The notes beneath the pieces were generated by a model. It had not been told where the DNA came from. It made no database searches and saw only the letters and a program-made list of their open reading frames with translations. Positions 54,505-64,000 of a stretch of DNA of 64,000 bases are shown in pieces. Source of the stretch: Siphonodentalium dalli (Eukaryota; Mollusca; Scaphopoda; Gadilida; Siphonodentaliidae); the NCBI GenBank assembly GCA_032622095.1, contig CP136066.1, positions 167,162,664 through 167,226,663 on the forward strand, written 5' to 3'. Positions within the stretch are counted from its first letter, which is position 1. Each line of letters opens with the position of its first letter. The position numbers and the translations under genes were made by a program.

Positions 54505-55564
54505 CCGACCGGACCGACCTGACCCGACCGGACCCGATCGCACCCGACCGGACCGCCCCAGGGGTCCGAGCGAGATGGGGTTTGCACTATCGTGTAGAAT
54601 GGACCCGAATGTAACAAATTTCTAATCCCCAAGTCGATAGCTTGAGCGGACACGGCACTGTTATAACCCCTGACTTGCGGCCGTTTCCGCCAGCTACGGG
54701 AGATCCAAAAAAGGAGCCGACCGCACCTCCCCTGACTGCCTGACCATGGAAATGTACATTGTATCATCAAGTGAATAGCCATATGCACGCATGGGCGATC
54801 GGAAGTGAATAAATTAACACATACGCTGCTGCCGAATTCGCTATAAATGTACGCAAAAACGCCGAAATTAACACCCGCGGTCCGAGCGAGATGGGGTTTG
54901 CACTATCGTGTAGAATGGACCCGAATGTACCAAAGCTTCAATCCCCAAGTCGATAGCTCGAGCGGACACGGCACTGTTAACCCCTGACTTGCGGTCTTTT
55001 CCGCCAGGTTCGGGAAATCCAAAAAGGCGCCGACCGCACCTCCCCTGACTGCCTGACCACGGAAATGGACATTATACCATGAAGGAAATACGGCTATAGT
55101 TTAGTTTAAACATATTTATTTGTCTAATTTATGTAACATATTTTATATGATACGGCTATTCATGCATGGGCGGTCGGACAAGTCGCTATCTGCAGCGGAA
55201 TTGAATAAATTAACCCACACGCTGCTGTCCGAGCGAGATGGTGCCTGCACTATCATGTAGAATGGACCCGAATGTACCAAAGTTCCAATCCCCAGGTCGA
55301 TAGCTCGAGTGGACACGGTACTGTTAACCCCTGACTTGCGCCGTTTCCGCCAGGTACGGGAAATTCAAAAAGGCGCCGATCGCACCATGCCCTAACTGCC
55401 TGACCACGGAAATGGACATTATATCGTGAATTGAATACCCATATGCATCCATTGGCGATCGGACAAGTCGCTAGCTGCAACGGAAGTGAATAAATTAACC
55501 CATACGCTGCTGCCGAATTCGCTATAAATGTACGCAAAAACGCCGAAATTAACACCCACCGACA
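54505..55564 (+). repeat. GACC-rich microsatellite, then three tandem units of about 330 bp
   Basis: A tract built on GACCGGACCCGACC covers 54505-54558. Units then start with GTCCGAGCGAGATGG at 54564, 54880 and 55227 (spacings 316 and 347). Each contains AATGGACCCGAATGTA, CCCCTGACTTGCG, CTGCCTGACCA and CGCTATAAATGTACGCAAAA. The last unit ends at about 55564. Units are clearly diverged from one another, and frames inside are not conserved between them. Confidence 0.8.
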
Positions 55565-55800
55565 CATATATAGGCAATTTCTCTCCCTGCTTCTAACGAC
55601 AACATCATTACTATAATTATGATATTTTCATTCCTTCCCGTCCGACCCCCTCTCTACACTTAATGAAGAGCGGCGCGAAACAAAAGGGGAGCAAACTTAA
55701 TAAAAGCCCTTGGGCTTGTTGTTTAATCCCCTTTCCAATCAATTGAATTTATATTATTCTATACTCCTGTAAAATGTCTGTTAAATGTTTATATATGTTA
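55565..55800. other. Spacer, nothing recognised
   Basis: Short AT-rich sequence between the tandem units and the Helitron end, with no features. Confidence 0.3.
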
Positions 55801-57814
55801 CTAGAAGGTGACCCGACTTCGTCCGGGCTTTGACCTTGAATTGACCATTTTGAAGGTCAAGGTCGGTGGGGTCAAACACCAACACCCCAAAAATGGTCGG
55901 CCCAGCGGATACCGAGATAACCTATGCATCAAATTTCGTCCGTAAAAACGTGATCTAACGTTATAGTTAGGGAGCCCGCATATGTTCCATTTACACTTTT
56001 GCGTACAAAAGGTTTGACCCCCTAAAGTTGGTACCAATAATGGAACATTCTGAAAAACCGATTTCTTAAGTTGCGCATTCCTGGGGTTTAGGGGCCGCTG
56101 AACCCCAAAAAGTGCCAAAAATCACTTCTATTTACACTTCCGCGTACATCGATGAATTTTGGTTTGATGATACTCCTAAGTGTACTGATTAAGAAAACAC
56201 AACTTAAGAAAGGGATTTTCCTGGGGGTTTCAGATAAGAAAGGGGGTCCCATGCTGAACCCCAAAACGTGATTTTTCACTTTTTTTTACACTTTCGCGTA
56301 CATCCATAATTTTTGGTCTCAAAGTACTTTGATATATACTAATTATAAAAACACAACTTAAGAAGCAACTTTTCCTGGGGTTTTAAGATAAGAAGGGGGT
56401 CATCGGGTCACCCCTCAAAACGTAAAAAATCACTTTTATTTACATGATTGCATTCGTCCAACGTGTGTGTATGTGGGTACACCCCTGGAACGTTGCACTA
56501 TTACAACCAATACATCCCTAAATCGATACGATCAACTTAAGAAATATATATTCATGTCGTTTTCTGATAAGAACGAGACTTGTTACCCCCCCCCCCCCCC
56601 CACAACCGATCCATTTTCTAGAACTATAAGTGAGCCAGTTTTATGAAAAGTATAGCGGGAAAATCTGGTAAAATGTACACAAATGTATATATTTTCGTGA
56701 AGCTAAGACATAATGACACTTTTTTGGGCCAAAATTGAAACTCACCATCAACGATGGCCGACAAAATGGCCACCGGAAGTTGAAAATATGACATTTTTTC
56801 ACAAATATCTTCTAGATCAATTCATGCTGTTTGGAACTGGTTGAGTAATGCAACTTCATTTTGTGTTCTGTATATTAACTGATCATTGGAGCAATTAAAT
56901 ATGCAATTATTGGGATCCTAACCCCTACAAATCCCTTAAAAATTCGATTGTACAGAATGCGCTATAAAATTTCACAAAAAATCACAATTGGGATTCTAGT
57001 CATATTTCAACAAGAAATTAACAGAACTTTGTAATGTAAGTGAGGCATATCATTACCTATGAATATTCCAAATCACTGGAACCAAAATTCTTACTTTGGC
57101 CCAAAATGGCTGCCAATATGGCCGCCAAAATATGGAAAATGGTAAATATTACACCAGCGTGTCCTGCAATCGCTTACAAGTTGTGTTGATGTATAAAATT
57201 GGCTATTCTGCATTCTATACATTGAATACTAACATGTCTGATGCACCATGGTTAATTGTTACTATTTTCACCACTGACATCGTCAAAAATATTGACACAA
57301 ACTTGACATAAATATTGGCAAAAATTCAGTTTTCAGGTTTGGACCATTTTTTCAGGTAAAATATAACTATCTTTGGATTGAAAGGAGTTTATTGTTTTGG
57401 TCTATCTTAAATGTGTCACACTACGGTGTTTATAGACCAAATTGCTCAAGATGGCTTCCAAAATGGCAACCAAATTTGTAAAATGCTAATTTTTTATCCC
57501 GAACATTCTCTGCATTGTCCGAAAAGGTGGCAAATTGTGACTCACTTGGTTATTATACGTGTTAGTTAATTAACTGACAACTACATGTTCCATTCCCAGT
57601 TGTCCCAGTTCCGTTTGGGGGATGACAAATTCATTTTAATGTATGTAATTTTGCCGAGAACCTCTTTTGTGATTTTGGCCATATTTATTGAAAGGAAATG
57701 GGCAGAACTTTGAGACAGAACTGAGATGGACCATAATCTTGGCTATTCTGGTCCATTATGATAAACAAATGTCAACAGGATACAGTGTGGATGCCAAGAT
57801 CGTAGCCAGGGAGT

Positions 57815-59470
57815 TACTCTGTGATCATATGTGAGGTGAATAGGTATACAGGGAGTTATTGTATGGCATGACTGATGTGAGTAGGTTTACAATGAGTGAC
57901 TATATGGTTATGAGTGGGTTGTCCATGGTAAGATGCATCTAGGTATACAGGGAGAGATCATGGTCAGATGTGAGGTGAATCGGTATGCATGGAGTGACTG
58001 TGTGGTGTATGATTGTGTATATCCAGTACGGGTGCACCACGTGTGCCTGTATGGTCATTGGTGTGGTGTATGGATATAGCTACATGGTCATCTATGTGTT
58101 GATTGTGTATATATGGAGTGAATGTAAGGTCATTTATGGGATGTACATGTGTTGTCTGTATGATCATAGATGGGGTGTGTGGATAAATAGGTAGTGATTT
58201 TATGGTTACGGGTAATGTGTGTAGGTATACATGGAATGGCTGTACAGTCATGATTGAATATGAATACCTGGAGTAAGCTGGGTGGATATTGTCGAGCGTG
58301 TGGGTACATAGGGAGTGTCCTTGTGGTAACGGGTGGGATGTATATTTATATATCTCGTGGATGTATTATCATTGGTGGGTATATAGGGCTTAGCTGTATT
58401 ATCATGGATGGCGTTTATGATTATACAGTGAATTGCTGAATTGTCATGTGTGCGGTGTATATGTAAGTATGGATTGTTTGAGTGGTCGTATGCGCGTTTT
58501 TTTGTATATTTGGAAGGGCTGAATGGCCATTAGTGAGGTTTACATGTATACCTGGAGTGAATCTATGGTCTAGCGTGGGCTGCATATGTGTATCGAGTGG
58601 TTATATGACTATGTGTGTCGAATAGGTATACAGGTAGTGACTGTATGGTTAATGGTGATATGAGTACATGTAGGTATACAAGTAGTGACTGTATGATCAT
58701 AAATGTAATGATCATATATACAGGGGGTGACAGGCGTATGAGTATACATGTACCTGGTGTTCCTGTTTGGTGACTCGTGCCGGTATCGTCATGTGTAGGT
58801 TATACCAGTATACACACGTGTTGCTTTATTGTCATGGGCGAGGGATATGTGTATATAGCGAGTGGCTATATGGCCATGGGTGAGGTGCATATGCATACAT
58901 GGAGTGACTATACTGACATGGCTGGGAGTATTAGTATATCTTGAGTGGCTATTCGGCTATGGTGTGACAAATAGGGATCCAGGGATTGACATGGCCAATG
59001 TTGAGGTGAATATGTATACAAGGATTGACCATGATCGTGTATGAATGTTTTGAATAGGTACACACGGGGTGACTATATGGCCATAGGTCAGGTGAAGGAG
59101 TATACCAGGTAACATGGGTGAGGGTATGTGTATGAAGCGAGTGGCTATATGGCCATTGGTGATGTGCATATGTATACCGGAGTGACTTTATGGTCATTGT
59201 TGTGGTGTTGATGTATATATTGATTGACTATTTGACCATGCGTTTGGAGAATATGTAACAGGGGATGACCAAATGTTGAGATGAATGGGTATACAAGGAG
59301 TGACTATATGGTTATGGGTCATGTTTAGGAGTATACCCGGTGTGCCTGCATTGTGACGCGTGGCTGTATGGTCATTCTTGGTCATGTGTCAGGTGTACAT
59401 GTATACAGTGGGTCACTATATGGTTATGTCTCTGGTGTTTATGTATATATGTAATGACTGTGTGATAATG
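57815..59470 (+). repeat. Minisatellite core, direct part
   Basis: Degenerate units of roughly 50-60 bp with GTATACAKGGAGTGACTRTATGG and TCATGGGTGAGGTG-type phrases. Units vary greatly in sequence and length. Confidence 0.75.
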
Positions 59471-59534
59471 GGTGTCTATCGCTTTCCACGATATGACATA
59501 ACCTCTCTATTGATTAACATATCATTGAGTTATT

Positions 59535-60190
59535 GTGGAAAGCGATAGCCACCCAAGGTACACATGTACAACCCACCCATTACCCCAGTCACTCTATATG
59601 TACATAAACACCACACAAATGACAACATAGTCACCCACTTTATACATGTACATGTACTAGTACACCTGATCATACAGCCATACTTATACAGCTTATACCA
59701 CAAATGACGATACAGCCACGAGTCACCATGCATGAACGCCAGGTATACACCTACACCCGACACATGACCATATAGTCACTCTATGTATACATATTCACTA
59801 CATTCACGATAATACAGTCACTCATTGTATACATATTCACCTCACCATGGACCATACAGCCACTACATGTATACCTATTCGCCATACCCATGACCATAGA
59901 GTCAAACCGGGTATACATATGCACATCACCAATGGTGAGCCCTTCCAGATATACCAATATCCGCAAATACGACCACTCATAAGTTCCATACTTGCCATAC
60001 TCATACACGCCATCCATGATAATAAATCTACTCCCCATACACCACCAATGATAACACATCCACAACATATATAAATATACGTCCCACCGTTACCAACAGG
60101 GCACTCCCTATATACCCACACATCATTCATGACCATACAATAACTCCCTGTATTATCTATTACCCTCATCTATGATCATAGAGTAACTCC
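59535..60190 (-). repeat. Minisatellite core, inverted part
   Basis: The same units read in reverse complement (CCATACAGTCACT, CACCTCACCCATG, TGTATACATATTCACC). It is about 1 kb shorter than the direct part, which accounts for the off-centre hairpin. Confidence 0.75.
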
Positions 60191-62072
60191 CTGGCTGCCA
60201 TCTTGGCTTCCACCCTGTATCCAGTTGATAATTTTTTATCATAATGGGCCAGAATACCCACATATCATGGTTCAGTTCAGTTCCGTCTCAAAGTTCTGCC
60301 CATTTCCTTTCAATAATATGGCCAGAATCACAAAAGAGGTTCTCCGCAAAATTCCATACTGCAACTTTAATATGAATTTGTCATGCCCCATACGGAACTG
60401 GGACAAACATAATAGAACGTAGTTGTCAGTTAATTACATTGTAACTAACACGTACAATAACCAAGTGAGTCACAATTTGCCACCTTTTTCGGATAACGCA
60501 GAGAATAATGTTCGGGATATGTTAACTTTTAACTTTTTACAAATTTGGTTGCCATTTTGGAAGCCATCTTGAGCAATTTAGTCTACAAACACCGTAGTGT
60601 GACACATTTAAGATAGACCAAAACAATAAACACCTTTCAATCCAAAGATAGTTACATTTTACTTGAACAAATGGTCGAACCCTGAAAAGTTAATTTTTGC
60701 CAATATTTATGTCAAGTTTGAGAGAGAAAATTCCAATATTTCTGGTGATGTCAGTGGTGACAATAGTAAAAATGATTCATGGTGCATCAGACATGTTAGT
60801 ATGCAATGTATAGAAAACAGATTAGCCAATAATTGTGTACATCAACCACAACTTGTAAGCGGTTGCAGGACACCCTGGGGCAATATTTACCATTTTCCAT
60901 ATTTTGGCGGCCATTTTCGCAGCCATTTTGAGCCAAGGTAAGATTTATGGTTCCAGATATTTGGAATATTCATAGGTAATGATATGCCTCACTTACATTA
61001 CAATGTTCTTTTCATTTCTTGTTGAAATATGACTAGAATCCCAATTGTGATTTTTTGTAAAATTTTGTAATGCGTTCTGTAAAATCGAATTTGTAAGGGA
61101 TCGGAAGGGGTTAGGACCCCAATAATTGCATATTTAATCGCTCCAATGATCAGTTAATATACAAAACACAATATAAAGTTACATTACTCAACCAGTTCCA
61201 AACAGCATGAATTGATCTAGAAGATATTTGTGAAAAAATGTCATATTTTCAACTTCCGACGGCCATTTTGGCGGCCATCTTGGATGGTGAGTTTCAATTT
61301 TGGCCCCAAAAAGTGTCATTATGTCTTAGCTTCACGAAAATATATACATTGGTGTACATTTTACTAGATTTTCCCGCTATAATTTTCATAAAACTGGCTC
61401 ACTTATAGTTCTAGAAAATGGATCGGGTTGTGGGGAGGGGGGGGGGGGGTAAAGTCTCGTTCTTATCAGAAAACGACATGAATATATATTTCTTAAGTTG
61501 ATCGTATCGATTTAGGGATGTATTGGTTGTAATAGTGCAACGTTCCAGGGGTGTGCGCACATACACACACGTTGGACGAATGCAATCATGTAAATAAAAG
61601 TGATTTTTTACGTTTTGAGTGGTGACCCGATGACCCCCTTCTTATCTTAAAACCCCAGGAAAAGTTGCTTCTTAAGTTGTGTTTTTATAATTAGAATATA
61701 TCAAAGTACTTCGAGACCAAAAATTATGGATGTACGCGAAAGTGTAAAAAAAAGTGAAAAATCACGTTTTGGGGTTCAGCATGGGACCCCCTTTCTTATC
61801 TGAAAACCCCAGGAAAATCCCTTTCTTAAGTTGTGTTTTCTTAATCAGTACACTTAGGAGTATCATCAAACCAAAATTCATCGATGTACGCGGAAGTGTA
61901 AATAGAAGTGATTTTTGGCACTTTTTGGGGTTCAGCGGCCCCTAAACCCCAGGAATGCGCAACTTAAGAAATCGGTTTTTCAGAATGTTCCATTATTGGT
62001 ACCAACATTAGGGGGTCAAACCTTTTGTACGCAAAAGTGTAAATGGAACATATGCGGGCTCCCTAACTATTA

Positions 62073-62509
62073 TGACCTCTAACGACGTCGTAGAAGTTAC
62101 GCATTGTTTTTATCCTGATGGAAGATAGTACCACTTCTTCTTGATAATTGAGGCAGATAACTAAAACGGATACATACGCATTATATATCGTTGGAAAGAG
62201 GAAACACGAAAGATTATCACAGTATCATTATTATGACTGGCATTTTATTATTCGCGCTGTTTCGAATCGATTTGTAAGCACCGAACTCAAATGAAAGTCC
62301 CGTAAAAACGTAAAAAGCGTAAAAACAGATTTGACCTCGGCACGTGAAAAGTTGACCTCGTATCTGAAAATTAATAGGTCCATGCCACCCCCCGGCCGAA
62401 AATACCCCCACGTACCAAGTTTCATCGAAATCGGCTTGGCCGTTTTCGAGTCCATCGCGATCACACAGACACACGCACACACACACCCTCCCACACCCTC
62501 CATCACCCT

Positions 62510-62540
<31 letters not shown>

Positions 62541-62770
62541 ATCTTCCAAAATATATAATAGATTATTTTGATTGGAATAAAATATGTTTACACTATAGGC
62601 CGGAGTTATACAGTGTGTGTGTTATTTATTTTAGATGAAAAACATGAATGTTGGAAGGAAACTTGAAACTGATTCTTTGCCTACATGTATATATATCTAA
62701 CAGAATGTTTGTTGGTTATTAAAATTGAAGTTGATTACAACACCGAAGTATCAGTGATATGTTCAAACAG
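62073..62770. other. Helitron right part, CA microsatellite and spacer
   Basis: 62073-62562 belongs to the split Helitron, with (CA)n at about 62460-62535. 62563-62770 shows nothing recognisable. The long frames on both strands over the CA tract are low-complexity translations. Confidence 0.45.
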
Positions 62771-64000
62771 AGGCATACGCTGTGTACATTTATAAGCTGT
62801 GTTGGTAAAATATTAAAAAAGTGGTATTCAACAAAGTCTTTAATCATTTAAATATAAACAACTTATTATATAAATACCAATCCGGGTTTATACCAGGCCA
62901 CAGAACCGAACTTCAACTTATTGAAATTTTCCATAGAATACAACACGCTGTAGACAATGAACAAAGCACATGTGCTGTTTTCTGTGACATCTCGAAAGCT
63001 TTTGACAAAGTATGGCACCAAGGTCTCTTACTCAAAATAAAACACTATGGAATAACAGATAACTTGCTTAAATGGTTCACAAATTATATTGACGGACGGC
63101 ACCAAAGGGTGCAAATAAATTCTAGCTTTTCTAAATATTCTCCAATAGTTGCAGGGGTCCCCAGGGGTCCGTAGTCGGCCCTCTGCTATTTTTAATCTAC
63201 ATAAGCGATATAGCTGATAACATGGAATCACAAGTGAGACTTTACGCCGATGACACATGCCTCATAAAATCTGATACGGACATCCAATGCCTTGAACATA
63301 GTGTGAATAATGACATGGACTCTCGAAATCCTCTATTTATCACACGTACGCCCAATCATGGAATATGCGAGTAGTGTCTGGGATGGAGCACGAGATACGT
63401 TACTCAAAAAACTAGAAGATGTTGAATATGAAGCCGCACGAATTATAAGTGGCTGTACGAGATCTGTATCCCGCAAACGAATACTAACTGAAATGGGTTG
63501 GGAAACACTTTCAGAAAGAAGACAAATAAAGACACTTTCACTTTTTCATAACATTGTCAACCACCAAGTGCCGAAATATTTAGTTGACGTACTTCCCCCG
63601 AAATTTTCAGACATAAGCGACCACGATACTAGATTTGCGTCAAACTGTATACATTTTAAACCTAATACAAAAAGAATGGAGTCAACGTTCATGCCCACGT
63701 GCGTAAAAAACTGGAATGCAACCAAAATTGAGACTAGAGATCTTAACCTACAATGTTATCTAAACACTTTCAAACCTCAAACAGCCAACCCCCCCCCCCC
63801 CAAGTATTACAATGTAGGAAATCGGACTTAAAATATGTATCACTGTAGATTACGATGTGAATGTAGCAACCTCCTGTCAGATAAAGTTCAAAATTGCATT
63901 GCTAGTTCCAAAAACTGCTCATGTGGAAACGGAGAAGAAAACGCTTTTCATTATTTCTTTGATTGTTACCTACGTTTGATCCCAAGAATTCGCCTATTAA
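62770..64000 (+). pseudogene. Broken non-LTR (LINE) reverse transcriptase, running past the window end
   Basis: The translation gives FISCVGKILKK, YQSGFIPGHRTELQLIEIF, CDISKAFDKVWHQGLL (catalytic Asp block), GITDNLLKWFTNYI, GVPRG then SVVGPLLFLIYISDI after a frameshift at about 63167, and VRLYADDTCLIKSD with the YADD active site intact. A further frameshift lies at about 62820. After NNDM at about 63318 the sequence jumps to LEILYLSHVRPIMEYASSVWDG, so the thumb region of perhaps 100-150 residues is deleted. The C-terminal part ends with a CSCGNGEENAFHYFFDC zinc-finger-like block. It belongs with Jockey/CR1-type elements. The upstream endonuclease ORF is absent, so it is a dead, truncated copy. 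Confidence 0.88.

Larger units (their letters stand above)
55964..62069. mobile_element. Giant foldback element of 6.1 kb, TTA target duplication
   Basis: The ends are TAGTTAGGGAGCCCGCATAT and its complement, with TTA on both sides (55961-55963 and 62070-62072), the pattern of PIF/Harbinger insertions. Arms of about 1.85 kb (55964-57815 and 60190-62069) are near-identical inverted copies, carrying for example AATGGAACATTCTGAAAAAC and TGTTTGGAACTGGTTGAG. Between them lies a minisatellite, direct on the left and inverted on the right, with a hairpin at about 59470-59550 as the true turning point. No transposase was found. The 63-residue frame starting MKNHVLGFSM is in both arms only because the arms are copies. 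Confidence 0.8.
55801..62562 (-). mobile_element. Non-autonomous Helitron, copy 2 (minus strand), split by a 6.1 kb insertion
   Basis: Read on the minus strand, it begins TCTATTATATATTTTGG at 62562 after an A. It then has a (GT)n tract (about 62460-62540), ACTCGAAAAC, and, beyond the insertion, CCCGGACGAAGTCGGG, seven bases and CTAG at 55801-55804, followed by T. These ends match copy 1 at 32540-32976. Without the 6.1 kb element it would be about 650 bp. Confidence 0.6.

Noticed and set aside
58254-60169. Many tryptophan-, tyrosine- and histidine-rich frames in 57.9-60.2 kb
   Set aside because: Products of the degenerate minisatellite. None has a start, domain or conservation between direct and inverted halves.
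56088-61945. A 63-residue frame (MKNHVLGFSM...) kept almost unchanged at two places
   Set aside because: The two places are the inverted arms of the giant palindrome, so the similarity reflects DNA duplication. Selection on a protein is not needed to explain it.

Overview
The window is eukaryotic nuclear DNA. It is AT-rich and gene-poor, and tandem and palindromic repeats fill most of it. One real protein-coding gene is visible: a three-exon homeobox gene on the + strand (30207-49659) whose predicted 259-residue product looks like an Msxlx (Msx-like) ANTP-class factor. The homeobox type, the LINE reverse-transcriptase remnants, the tRNA-like SINE head and the abundance of Helitron and foldback elements suggest a lophotrochozoan, most likely a bivalve mollusc. 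That assignment is inference.

Left third (1-26 kb). A 1.07 kb terminal-inverted-repeat element (470-1540) is followed by a tandem satellite of about 540 bp in + orientation (2041-6200). Next comes a field of AT-rich repeats (6200-7425 and 11130-14500) interrupted by a 3.7 kb foldback transposon (7437-11118), then dispersed repeats (14.9-16.7 kb). A second, far more homogeneous array of the same satellite lies in the opposite orientation (17460-25858, 15 units of 536-538 bp). The satellite unit is a composite of two related half-units. The degraded edge of the first array keeps simpler monomers of about 350 bp.

Middle third (26-50 kb). The homeobox gene occupies 30.2-49.7 kb. Exon 1 (30207-30576) encodes an acidic, serine-rich N-terminus with an eh1-type motif and a conserved pre-homeodomain peptide. 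Exon 2 (41051-41220) carries homeodomain positions 1-44, and exon 3 (49420-49659) carries positions 45-60 plus the C-terminal tail. The splice phases fit exactly (phase 1, then phase 0). The introns (10.5 and 8.2 kb) hold many small DNA transposons. Most are palindromic elements flanked by TTAA, and one of them lies only 62 bp upstream of exon 2.

Right third (50-64 kb). Palindromic MITEs lead to three tandem units of about 330 bp (54564-55564) and then a 6.1 kb foldback element (55964-62069). Its arms are about 1.85 kb each, its core is a minisatellite, and it is flanked by a TTA duplication. It has inserted into a non-autonomous Helitron on the minus strand, whose two ends are still recognisable at 62562 and 55801. 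The window ends inside a broken LINE reverse transcriptase (62770-64000).

No intact transposase, helicase or reverse transcriptase is encoded here, so every mobile element appears non-autonomous or dead. No CRISPR array, bacterial operon or rRNA gene was seen.
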